From: Myxococcus stipitatus DSM 14675
GTDB taxonomy: Bacteria; Myxococcota; Myxococcia; Myxococcales; Myxococcaceae
Reading direction: 5' to 3'
Length of the DNA stretch: 64,000 nt
Assembly: GCF_000331735.1 (NCBI RefSeq)
Contig: NC_020126.1
Location: 8,869,501-8,933,500, forward strand
Of the stretch, positions 1 through 8,501 are shown one piece after another. The notes under the pieces were generated by a model. It did not search any database, was not told where the DNA came from, and saw only the letters and a list, made by a program, of their open reading frames with translations. The translations under genes and the position numbers were made by a program. How positions within the stretch are numbered: position 1 is the stretch's first letter; the number at the start of each line of letters is the position of its first letter.

Positions 1-1
1 A

Positions 2-478
2 GGCGGGGCCATCCTCCTGTTCGACGAGGCCGACGCGCTGTTCGGCAAGCGGACCGAGGTCAAGGACAGCCACGACCGGCACTCCAACGTGGAGGTGAGC
101 TACCTGCTGCAGCGGATGGAGAGCTACCAGGGGCTCGCGCTGCTCACGACGAACCTGCGCAAGAACATCGACCTCGCGTTCATGCGGCGCATCCAGTTCG
201 TCGTGGACTTCCCCTTCCCTGACGCGGACTTGCGCGAGCGCATCTGGCGGGCGGCCTTTCCGGAGCGGACACCGCTGGAGGGGGTGGACCCCGCACGTCT
301 CGCGCGGCTGGCGGTTTCGGGTGGCAACATCAAGAACATCGCTCGGAATGCCGCATATCTCGCAGCCGCGGAGGCGCGGCCGGTGGGCATGCAGCACCTG
401 CTTGACGCCGCTCGACTCGAGTATGCCAAGCTTGGACAGCCGCTGACTCCCACGGAGATAAGAGGCTGGCTGCCATGA
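2..478 (+). CDS. AAA+ ATPase of the eCIS locus (Afp15-like), 5' truncated
   Basis: The C-terminal part of an AAA+ ATPase; the frame is open from base 2, so the Walker A half lies upstream of the window. Visible are a Walker B motif (ILLFDEADALFG, bases 11-46), a linker with several charged residues, a sensor-1 region (LLTTNLR), a paired-arginine finger (FMRRIQF) and a C-terminal lid with the sensor-2-like stretch GGNIKNIARNAA. In eCIS operons such as Afp and PVC, an ATPase of this type (Afp15) is needed for particle assembly or loading. The gene ends in an ATGA overlap with the next gene, so the two are translationally coupled. The family call is firm and the role rests on context. Confidence 0.9.
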   Translation, partial: GGAILLFDEADALFGKRTEVKDSHDRHSNVEVSYLLQRMESYQGLALLTTNLRKNIDLAFMRRIQFVVDFPFPDADLRERIWRAAFPERTPLEGVDPARLARLAVSGGNIKNIARNAAYLAAAEARPVGMQHLLDAARLEYAKLGQPLTPTEIRGWLP

Positions 479-720
479 CCTTGCTGCGGCTCGACATCGA
501 AGCGCTCGAGCTCGAGGGTCTCGAGCCCGCTGGGCGCTTCGAGTTCGCGCGAGGCATGGAGAGTGAGCTGGCGCGGTTGGTGTTGGATGGGGGGGTTCCC
601 TCGGGGCTCCTCGCGGGGCGAGGGGCGCTCGCGCCGTTGGAGGTGGCGCCACCTGCTGCGGCGGCTCCGGCGGACCTGGGTCGTGCGGTGGCTCGGGCGC
701 TCTATGAGGGGTGGAGATGA
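475..720 (+). CDS. Small protein of the eCIS operon, function unknown
   Basis: An 81-residue protein whose ATG overlaps the stop of the ATPase (ATGA) and whose own stop overlaps the start of the giant eCIS-core protein. It is acidic at the N-terminus (Leu/Glu-rich, residues 1-30) and Ala/Pro-rich from about residue 45. No signal peptide or membrane segment is visible, and I recognise no family. The tight coupling on both sides and uninterrupted high-GC coding bias argue that it is real. It could be a chaperone or adaptor for the large downstream protein, but that is only a guess from position. Confidence 0.7.
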   Translation: MTLLRLDIEALELEGLEPAGRFEFARGMESELARLVLDGGVPSGLLAGRGALAPLEVAPPAAAAPADLGRAVARALYEGWR

Positions 721-3700
721 AGGCGCGGGCCTCCAGGGCGCAGGCGCGCACCTCGAAGCCGGTGGAGCGGCGCGCGGCGCGGCGGCAGGCCCAGCGAGGC
801 CCGGAGCGGGCGCTCAGCTCGCATGACAGCCTGCTCGACCATCTGGATGCGGGGCCGGAGGCGACGCTGGAGGAGTCCTGGGCGGAGGCGACCTCGCATG
901 AGGCCACGATGGCGCTGCCCCACCGGGCGGAGCTCGAGGCGCGCTTCGGAGAGGACCTGGGCTTCATCCAGGCTTTCGCGGGGCCCCAGGTGAGCAGCCT
1001 GTTGGATGTCCTGGGAGCGGAGGCGGCCACGCGCGGTGGCGAGGTGCTGCTCTCGGGGCCGGAGGCTTCGCTCGAGACCGTGGCGCATGAGGTCGCGCAC
1101 GCGCTTCAGAGTGGCGGTGAGGTGGGAGCCGCGTTGCCCGGGGTGCTCGCCGAGAACCACGAGGCGGAAACGAGCGCCGATGCGGCGGTCGAAGCGGTGC
1201 TCACGGGTGGAGAGGTCGAGTCGGGTCGGCTCGACTCACCGGCCATGCGGAACGGGAACGTGGCCCTGCTGCGCCATCGGACCCGAAGCACACGCACAGG
1301 CAGGAGGACCGAAGCGTCCTCACGGGCCGAGGCCGATACTCACTTCGAGAAGCCTCCAGCGACGTCCACGGTCGATGAGACCGGGCCACCAGATGAACAG
1401 GTCGAACACGATGCCCTGCCTGGCCTCGCGGACGACAAAGACAGCGAGGCATCTTCGTCACCTCACCGCATTCGCATCGGTGCGGAACGTGGCCTCATGC
1501 GCGGACATCCGCGAGGGGCTCTCCCATTCGCACAAGGGCCACCGGCCCTACAGCAGCGCATTGCCGAGCATCAGCCTCGGACAGGTACACCTGCGCACCA
1601 TGGGCCGGGGCACCTGCCATTCGCACAAGGGCCTCCTGCTCTAAGGAACCCTCTTGCCGAGCGCTGGTCCCAGGTCACGGCCACAGCTCGGATGGAGCTG
1701 CCTTATCGCGCGGAGCTGGCGACACGCTTCGGCCGACCACTCGACCATCTCCAGGTCTTCGGCGGCCCCGAGTCCAAGGCGCTCCTCGACTCACTCGGTG
1801 CGGAAGCGGCGACGCGCGGCGGGCAGATTCTCCTCGCCGGTCCCGACGCCTCTCTCGAAACCGTCGCCCATGAAGTCGCTCACGCGCTTCAAGCAGGAGC
1901 CGCCACCCGTCAGGAGTGGCCCGGTGTCCTCGGCATCAGCGACGAGGCCGAAGCCCGCGCGGATGCAGCCGCTGCCCTCGTGACTCGCGGCGCCCCTGTT
2001 CCGTCGAACCTGCTCTCCGCCTCCTCGATGCGGCACGGCTTCATCGCCTTGCGCCGCGCCGCACGCGCACCACCTTCCCCTGAGTCCGTCGCGGAAGGCG
2101 CTGAAGAGGCCGAAGACCTCGACGTCGACGACCCACCCGTCGCCGAAGAAACCCCACGCACCCGGACCCCACCCGGACAGGACTCCGCCACTCGCGGCGG
2201 TGGTGGAGGAGGAGGCACGGCCCAGCGGCGCACACGCACTCGCCAGGAAGCCCCCGAGGCCCAGCAGACCGCACCTGACGCAGCCCCCACTCCCGCCCAG
2301 GAGCCAGGAGGTCCCGAGGCCCCCGAGGCACAGCGCGAGGCCACACTCGAGCCGGGCCCGGACCGACAGGCCGAGATTCGCGAGACCCTCCAACAGGGCC
2401 AGGAGTCCTGGGACGCCGCGAGCGGCACCGCGGACGAGCACGAAGTCTCCGTGTGCCCCCGCAGCGGCGTCCGCCCCGGTCAGGAGCCCTTCACCCCCGG
2501 CCCGCCCCTCGAAGTCCCCGCCGTCACCACCGAAGCGCCCGCCGCCGCCACGGAGCCCGACCGGGTCGACGAAGCCTCCTACATCAGTGACGCGGACCGC
2601 GCCCTGTCCTCCCAGGTCGCACGCGGCCCGTCCGAAGCCTCCAGCTCCCGCTCCACCGAAGCCGAACAGGCCGCCGAAGTGCGCGAACTGGAGCGCAGCC
2701 TCGAAGACGAAGCCGCTCCCACTCCGCCCCCGACACCTCAAGTCGAGCTCACGGGCGATGCGAACCCAGGTCAGCTCGCGGACAGGCAGCGCGAGCTCGA
2801 CGGCGAAGTCCGCGCGAGCGAACAGGCCGCCCACACCCAATCCGAAGAGGACTTCGGAGAAGGACGGCTCGCACCCGAGCAGGACCCGACGCTGGGGCAC
2901 GACAGCCAGCTGGACCAACTCCGCATCCCCGAGGTGAACCTCGAGGAGGCCATCCCCCGCGAGCGCCTGGACGCCGTCGCCACCGATGCGAACGCGGGCC
3001 AGCGGCCCCTCGACCAGGTCCTGGTCGCTCGCGACGAGGACATGCAGCAGTTCCAGGCCACCACCGAGCTGCAATCCACCACCCGCCAGGAGGTGGACCG
3101 CGAAGTCAGCGAGAGCGAAGGCGCGGTGGACCGCCTGTGCGCGCGAGCCTGCTCACAGCGAGACCGACAGGACGCGGATGCCACCTCGGGCGTCGCGAGT
3201 CGCCGCACCCGCTGGCGCGCGGAGACGGACCGGCACGTCCAACGCCGCCACACGGAGGGACAGACCCTGGTGCGCACCCGCGGGGAACACATCCAGCGCG
3301 TGCGCCGGGACACCGATGACCGCGCCGGCCGACGCATGCGTGGCGCACGCACCGAAGCCAACCGCCGCTTCACCGAGGCCCGTGGCCGCGCGAGCAACAA
3401 GACCCGTGAGGGCCACAAGCGCAGCTGGTGGCAGCGCGGCATCGACTGGTTCCGAAGCCAGCTCAACAAGCTCCGGAAGTGGATTCGCGACTTCATCGAC
3501 GCCTGCCGCCGAGCCATCCACGCCTTCCTCGAGGCCGCACGCGCGGCGGCCCACGCACTCGTCGAGGCCGGCCACCGCGCCATCACCGCCACCATCCAAG
3601 GCACGAAGCGGGCCCTCGACGTCATCGCCGACAACCTGCCCGGCGAGCTGGGCGAGATTGCCCGCGACTGGCGAGACGACGCCCACCGCTACCTCGACGA

Positions 3701-6700
3701 AGTCCAAGCCCAGGTCGACGAGACCGCCGCGGACCTGCACCGCTCCATCGACACGCACATCGACGGACTGAAGGAGCGAGTCGACCGGACGCTGGACGCG
3801 ATGGAGGAGGGCCTGCTCGGCGCCGTCGACTTCCTCGACGACTGCCTCCAGAGCAACCCGCTCATGGCCATCCTCCGGCGCGTGTTCCCAAGCCTCGCGG
3901 ACCTCGTGGACGAGGGGCTCGACGGGCTCGCGCAGCGCGCCGCGGACCAGGTGAACTCGTGGCTCGAGTCCGCCATGGAGAGCACGGGCCTGGGCCGGCT
4001 CACCCAGTGGCTCGAGGACATGCACACGCAGAACGTGTGCAGCGAGGAGGGCGCCGAGGCCGCCGAGGAGCGCACCTGCGCCGCGTTCGAGTCCCTGCTC
4101 CAACATGCCCTCGGCTGGTTCGACGGACTGCTCGCCAGCCCCGCGGCCCGCTCCATCCAGGACCGGCTCCAGGCCAACCGCGACGCGGCTGCCGAGGAGC
4201 AGGTCAGCTCCGTCGAGAGCTTCTTCGGCTTCCTCCAGCGCTTCGCCCAGCCCATCTACCGCGTGTGGCAGGCCATCGAGAGCGCGGCCAGCAGCATCAT
4301 GGAGGTGCTCGGCGACGTGGGCCGCACGGTGTGGCGGCACGTGGCGGAGTTCCTCGGCATCGACCCCAACATCGACCCGCTCACCGCGATTCGCAACGGC
4401 ATCCAGAGTCTGTGGGACACCGTGGTCGAGGCCGTCCAGCCCCTCATCGACGGCATCCGCGGCGCGTGGCGCTGGCTGCGAGACAACAGCCCCATCGGGG
4501 CCATCATCGACTTCTTCGGCCGGATTCCGGAGGCCTGGCGCTCGCTCACCGACTTCGCCAGCCGCATCGGCGATGGCATCGCGGAGGCACTCACGGCCGC
4601 CGCGGACTTCTTCCGGGGCACCGTGATTGCCGGGCTCGAGCGAGTCCTGCAGGGGGTCAGCGGCGTCTTGCTCCGGGTCGTCAGCGTGGCCGACGCCTTC
4701 GCCCAGGGCGTCCTCGGGGCATTGGAGGGCTTGTTGTCGTGGGAGTCGGGCATCGCCCTGCTCGATGCGCTCGTGGGCGTCGTGCAGGCGGTGCTCGCGC
4801 CCATCGTGGCCGGACTGCGCCTGCTCGCCGACTGCGCCATCTTCTTCTGGCGCACCATCGCCCGTGGCATCGGCGACCTGCTGAGCTGGCTGCGCACCCT
4901 CGCGGACATCGCGGTGGGCATCGTCACCGCGCTGATGGCCCCACCGCTCTCGCTGGTCACCTTCTTCGCGGGCGCGGTGTGGCTCTACATCATTCCGCAG
5001 TGCTTCAAGGCGCCCATCCTCAACTTCTTCCTCGATATCTGCATCCGCCTGCTGCGCTTCCTCCCGGAGCCCGCCGACTTCCTGCTCGCCGCCGTCTACA
5101 ACGGCGCACTCAGCTTCCTGGAGACCATCCGCGCCTCGCCCGATGAGCAGAAGGTGAAGGCCATCGACCTGTTCGCCAGCATCTTCGCGGGCAACGTGGA
5201 GCTGGCCGCGGGCTTCGCGGTGGGCTTGCTCAAGGGCGTCTGGGAGAGCACCGGCGGGACCATCATCTTCCTGCTCCAGGCCGTCGGCTGGCTCATCATG
5301 CTGCCCGTCCGGCTGGTGCAGTGGGCCGCGGGACTCGCCAATGGCACCACCGAGGAAGAGGGGGTGACGCCCGGCGGAGCAGCCCGTGCGGAGACGTCCT
5401 CGGAAGGCGCCACGCAGAGCCCGGAGGAGACGCCGGACGACAGTGGCGTCGCGCTGCGCCACGCGAGAGACCCGCCCGGTCAGCGCGCGAGTGAGTCGAG
5501 GCCCGAGGGTGAGTCCCCCCGACAAGCCGACACGCTGCCCGTGGAGAGCGCTCGCGCGGAGGCCTCGCGCACGACGGGAACAGACCCGGAGCGCCCCACG
5601 GGGCCCGTGCCGCAGCAGGCGGGCCCCTCGGCGACGGGCGAGGATGCGGCACGCGCACGCGCGGAGCCCGAGCGCCCGGAGGAGCGCGCCGAGGAAGACC
5701 AAGGCGCGGTGGGCCCCAGCACGCAGGAGGAGGACGAAGCCGAGCAGGACAGCGGCGAAGAAGAGGAGGAGGACGTCGACGAGACCGAGGCAGGCGAGGA
5801 GGAGGAAGGCGAAGTGGGCAGCGACGAGCCCGAGGAGGCCCCCGCCGCGGAGCCGCGTCCCGAGATTCGGGTTCCCACGCCTCGCGCCCCGCCGTCTGCC
5901 ACCACGCCCCCGGTGCTCGACGCGTCGAGGTCGACCGGCGCGCGTCCGACACCACCCGCCTCCGTGCGCACCTCCGTCCCCCAGCCCTCCGTCACCGCAC
6001 CGCCCGAGGAGGCCACGGCCGAGCCCGCGACGGGAACCGAGGAAGCCAGCACCGAGTCCGAGGACGGAGCGGAGGCACGCGGCGAGGAGGCGCCCGCGGC
6101 ACCGGACCTCCCCTCGGTCGCGGACTTCTTCCGTCAGCTCGCGACGGAGGGCTTCACGCGCGATGACGTCCGGGGCTTGCTCGACAGCATCCGCGCCGCC
6201 TCGCGCGGTCTCGTGCGCTCGCTCGCGAGGAGCGCCGCCCAGTCGCTCATGCAGGCCCTCAACGCCCGAGGCGCCGCGTTCCAGATTGGCGAGGCCATGG
6301 GCACCATCGCCGGCATGGTCGTCGTGGAGGTCGTGCTCGCCATCTTCACGGGAGGAGGCAGCGCCGCCGTGACCGCGGCCAAGGCCGTCCTCCAAGGCAG
6401 CCGGGGTGTGGCGCGACTGGCCTCGGTCGTGTCACGCCTGCGGCGCGCGGTGCAGCCGCTCATCGAGATGATTGGCCGCATCCGCCGCGCGGGACAGGGC
6501 CTGCTCTCGCGCGTGATGGGCTGGCTCGACAACGTGGTGCAGTGGATGCAGCGCACGCTGCGCCGCGTCCTCGGGCGCGGTGGACACACGCCTCCCGTTC
6601 GGCCGCACGCGCCGCGCCCACATGCGCCACGCCCGCATGCGCCCAGACCCGCGCGCCCCACGGGACCGCGCCGCCCCGCCCGGCCCGCCAGACCCGCGCG

Positions 6701-8501
6701 CCCCGGTAGACCTCGCCGCCCCGCCAGACCCGCGCGCGGACGCCGCCCCGGTCCCCGACGACGCCCGAGCACACCCCGCAGACCCGCGCGGGGACGCGGC
6801 AGGGGAAGAGGCCGAGGACGCGGAAGAGGCCGAGGACGCGGACGGGGCCGAGACAGGCGCCGAGGAAGAGACCGTCAGCGCGGCGGCATCGCGGCACGCG
6901 TGCGCCTTGCGGCGACCGCGGGATGGCGCGCGGTGCAGGCGCTCGCGCGCATGCGTGTCGTGCCTCGCATGCAGGTCCTCCGCGTCGCTCGAAACGCGGC
7001 CCGATCCGCCGCGCCCGGCATCTCCATCCGCGTCGCGTCCCGCCACCTCGGCACGCACATGTGGACGCTGCGGATGACGGGCCGGAGGCGCAACCGGCGG
7101 GCCTCCGTCACGCGGGGACGCGCGTGGTTCGGACGCAACGAGCGCAGGCAGCCTTGGTACTCGGCGGCGCCCGACCAGACGGTGCGCCACCGGAGGGCGG
7201 TGAGCAACATGGAGCGGCACATCGCGCGGAGGGCGCGTGCGCTGCGCGACGAAACGGATGAGGTCCGGGTCATCCACCGACGGCTCGCGCCTGTCATCTC
7301 GCGCGACGAGCACACGCCGTCTCCCGCCCTGCTCCAGGGCGTCACCCTGGACGTGCGGGAGAACGAGTACCACGACGAGGACCGACCCTCGGGAGACACG
7401 GACTTGCTGTACCGCTGGACCCTCTCACCGAACGCCGCCGCGCGGTGGTTCCGAGTGCCCATCCCCGCCCTGACGGGCCCGGAGAACGCACCGACGCTCC
7501 GGTACGTCCCGGGGACGAACCCGCCCAGGCTCCATCCCTACTTGCGGCGCGCGGGCATCGCGGACCTCTCCCCGACGCCGTATCGGCTGCACCCGCCCAC
7601 CCGGAGATTCATCCTGCGGCCCAACACCGAGGCGGTCATCACCGATGCGATGTGGTGGGACTTCTCGAAGACCCAGAACGACTACCTCCCCGAGCGCCGG
7701 CGCTGGTCCACGCGCAGGTCGGGGCAGTACGGCTTCGTGCCCACGGGCCTGCTCGCCACGATGAAGCAGGAGCGCATCCGCCACGCCCGCAGGTTCTTCA
7801 CGCAAGGGTCCGCCGCGAAGGGCCGCGTCCTCGCCGCCATCATGGCCCACCGGGGCGGAGACCATCCCCGTCCCTTCCGCTCGCTCCGCGACGAGCAGCG
7901 GCACGCCGTCATCCACCCGCACGCGCTGCTGCGGCACGTCCTGGTGAGCTCGGGCATCGAGACGACGCGCGACCTCGCGATGCGGGCCGCCGCCCATCGG
8001 CTGCCGGGGGGGAGGACGTCGTCGCCAGGGCCCTCGGGTCAGGCGAGTGCATGGCGAACCCTCCGCGCGGCCGACGCGGAGGCCCAGGCCCAGCTCGGCC
8101 GCTACTTCTCCGCCGCGGCCTGGCCCCAGACGCGCCGGCAGCTCATCCGCTCGGGACGCATCGAGGAGAACCACCCGCTCACCAGCAGGACCGGACTCGT
8201 CGCCTACACGAGCAGCAACGGCCCCGCCGCCTTCGCCGCGCCCGACCTCCCCTATTACCTCCGGGTGTGGATCGCGAGCCGCTTCAGGGTCCCCGGCGCC
8301 ATGGGGAACAGGCGGTTGGTTGCCTCCGACAGCGACCTCACGTCAGCGGAGTGGCGGACGGCGCCGGCCGCCTACAAGTCCACGTTGCCACCGCTGACCT
8401 TCCCGTCGACCCATGCCCTGGGCCACGTGTACGTCCGCCTCCTCACCAGCGCGGCCATTGATGGCGGCTGGGGCATGAACACCTTCTTCCCGAAGACATG
8501 A
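717..8501 (+). CDS. Giant eCIS-core protein with two DUF4157 domains, probable cargo
   Basis: A 2594-residue protein. Two eCIS-core (DUF4157) domains lie at about residues 65-131 and 326-395. Each ends in an HExxH zinc-peptidase motif (HEVAH at 124-128 and 385-389), and the two are clearly duplicated at the DNA level. Residues about 420-900 are charged and helical. About 900-1600 is a run of amphipathic and hydrophobic helices reminiscent of tape-measure or pore-forming regions. An acidic tract follows (about 1665-1710), then a hydrophobic patch (about 1860-1900), Pro/Arg/His repeats (about 1960-2020) and ten Arg-Gly pairs (2025-2044). The last ~550 residues match nothing I recognise and may be a toxin domain. 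ATG 717 overlaps the upstream stop and follows AGGGG; a GTG at 711 is the alternative start. DUF4157 proteins are known eCIS accessories often tied to toxins. Confidence 0.85.
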   Translation: MKARASRAQARTSKPVERRAARRQAQRGPERALSSHDSLLDHLDAGPEATLEESWAEATSHEATMALPHRAELEARFGEDLGFIQAFAGPQVSSLLDVLGAEAATRGGEVLLSGPEASLETVAHEVAHALQSGGEVGAALPGVLAENHEAETSADAAVEAVLTGGEVESGRLDSPAMRNGNVALLRHRTRSTRTGRRTEASSRAEADTHFEKPPATSTVDETGPPDEQVEHDALPGLADDKDSEASSSPHRIRIGAERGLMRGHPRGALPFAQGPPALQQRIAEHQPRTGTPAHHGPGHLPFAQGPPALRNPLAERWSQVTATARMELPYRAELATRFGRPLDHLQVFGGPESKALLDSLGAEAATRGGQILLAGPDASLETVAHEVAHALQAGAATRQEWPGVLGISDEAEARADAAAALVTRGAPVPSNLLSASSMRHGFIALRRAARAPPSPESVAEGAEEAEDLDVDDPPVAEETPRTRTPPGQDSATRGGGGGGGTAQRRTRTRQEAPEAQQTAPDAAPTPAQEPGGPEAPEAQREATLEPGPDRQAEIRETLQQGQESWDAASGTADEHEVSVCPRSGVRPGQEPFTPGPPLEVPAVTTEAPAAATEPDRVDEASYISDADRALSSQVARGPSEASSSRSTEAEQAAEVRELERSLEDEAAPTPPPTPQVELTGDANPGQLADRQRELDGEVRASEQAAHTQSEEDFGEGRLAPEQDPTLGHDSQLDQLRIPEVNLEEAIPRERLDAVATDANAGQRPLDQVLVARDEDMQQFQATTELQSTTRQEVDREVSESEGAVDRLCARACSQRDRQDADATSGVASRRTRWRAETDRHVQRRHTEGQTLVRTRGEHIQRVRRDTDDRAGRRMRGARTEANRRFTEARGRASNKTREGHKRSWWQRGIDWFRSQLNKLRKWIRDFIDACRRAIHAFLEAARAAAHALVEAGHRAITATIQGTKRALDVIADNLPGELGEIARDWRDDAHRYLDEVQAQVDETAADLHRSIDTHIDGLKERVDRTLDAMEEGLLGAVDFLDDCLQSNPLMAILRRVFPSLADLVDEGLDGLAQRAADQVNSWLESAMESTGLGRLTQWLEDMHTQNVCSEEGAEAAEERTCAAFESLLQHALGWFDGLLASPAARSIQDRLQANRDAAAEEQVSSVESFFGFLQRFAQPIYRVWQAIESAASSIMEVLGDVGRTVWRHVAEFLGIDPNIDPLTAIRNGIQSLWDTVVEAVQPLIDGIRGAWRWLRDNSPIGAIIDFFGRIPEAWRSLTDFASRIGDGIAEALTAAADFFRGTVIAGLERVLQGVSGVLLRVVSVADAFAQGVLGALEGLLSWESGIALLDALVGVVQAVLAPIVAGLRLLADCAIFFWRTIARGIGDLLSWLRTLADIAVGIVTALMAPPLSLVTFFAGAVWLYIIPQCFKAPILNFFLDICIRLLRFLPEPADFLLAAVYNGALSFLETIRASPDEQKVKAIDLFASIFAGNVELAAGFAVGLLKGVWESTGGTIIFLLQAVGWLIMLPVRLVQWAAGLANGTTEEEGVTPGGAARAETSSEGATQSPEETPDDSGVALRHARDPPGQRASESRPEGESPRQADTLPVESARAEASRTTGTDPERPTGPVPQQAGPSATGEDAARARAEPERPEERAEEDQGAVGPSTQEEDEAEQDSGEEEEEDVDETEAGEEEEGEVGSDEPEEAPAAEPRPEIRVPTPRAPPSATTPPVLDASRSTGARPTPPASVRTSVPQPSVTAPPEEATAEPATGTEEASTESEDGAEARGEEAPAAPDLPSVADFFRQLATEGFTRDDVRGLLDSIRAASRGLVRSLARSAAQSLMQALNARGAAFQIGEAMGTIAGMVVVEVVLAIFTGGGSAAVTAAKAVLQGSRGVARLASVVSRLRRAVQPLIEMIGRIRRAGQGLLSRVMGWLDNVVQWMQRTLRRVLGRGGHTPPVRPHAPRPHAPRPHAPRPARPTGPRRPARPARPARPGRPRRPARPARGRRPGPRRRPSTPRRPARGRGRGRGRGRGRGRGRGRGRDRRRGRDRQRGGIAARVRLAATAGWRAVQALARMRVVPRMQVLRVARNAARSAAPGISIRVASRHLGTHMWTLRMTGRRRNRRASVTRGRAWFGRNERRQPWYSAAPDQTVRHRRAVSNMERHIARRARALRDETDEVRVIHRRLAPVISRDEHTPSPALLQGVTLDVRENEYHDEDRPSGDTDLLYRWTLSPNAAARWFRVPIPALTGPENAPTLRYVPGTNPPRLHPYLRRAGIADLSPTPYRLHPPTRRFILRPNTEAVITDAMWWDFSKTQNDYLPERRRWSTRRSGQYGFVPTGLLATMKQERIRHARRFFTQGSAAKGRVLAAIMAHRGGDHPRPFRSLRDEQRHAVIHPHALLRHVLVSSGIETTRDLAMRAAAHRLPGGRTSSPGPSGQASAWRTLRAADAEAQAQLGRYFSAAAWPQTRRQLIRSGRIEENHPLTSRTGLVAYTSSNGPAAFAAPDLPYYLRVWIASRFRVPGAMGNRRLVASDSDLTSAEWRTAPAAYKSTLPPLTFPSTHALGHVYVRLLTSAAIDGGWGMNTFFPKT
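1521..1643 (+). repeat. Exact decapeptide repeat in the giant protein
   Basis: The sequence LPFAQGPPAL occurs twice, at residues 269-278 (bases 1521-1550) and 300-309 (bases 1614-1643). Both copies lie in the linker between the two eCIS-core domains, and the underlying DNA is also nearly identical. This linker sits immediately before the second DUF4157 copy, so the repeat may be a remnant of the duplication or a short binding motif. Confidence 0.8.
6789..6848 (+). repeat. (Arg-Gly)10 coding tract in the giant protein
   Basis: Twenty codons alternate Arg and Gly, using mixed synonymous codons. They are followed by a further Arg/Asp-rich stretch, and upstream (bases about 6600-6780) by HAPRP and ARP repeats. 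The codon mixing shows that selection acts on the protein sequence and not on a simple DNA repeat. RGG/RG tracts elsewhere bind nucleic acids or promote membrane passage; here the role is unknown. Confidence 0.85.

Noticed and set aside
3153-6395. A 1080-codon - strand open frame opposite the giant eCIS gene
   Set aside because: Same reason: it mirrors the sense gene, has repetitive Ala/Gly/Arg composition and no ribosome site.
6600-6850. CRISPR-like or satellite repeat in the giant gene
   Set aside because: The periodicity comes from Arg-Gly and HAPRP codons with mixed synonymous use; there are no spacers or constant repeat units.
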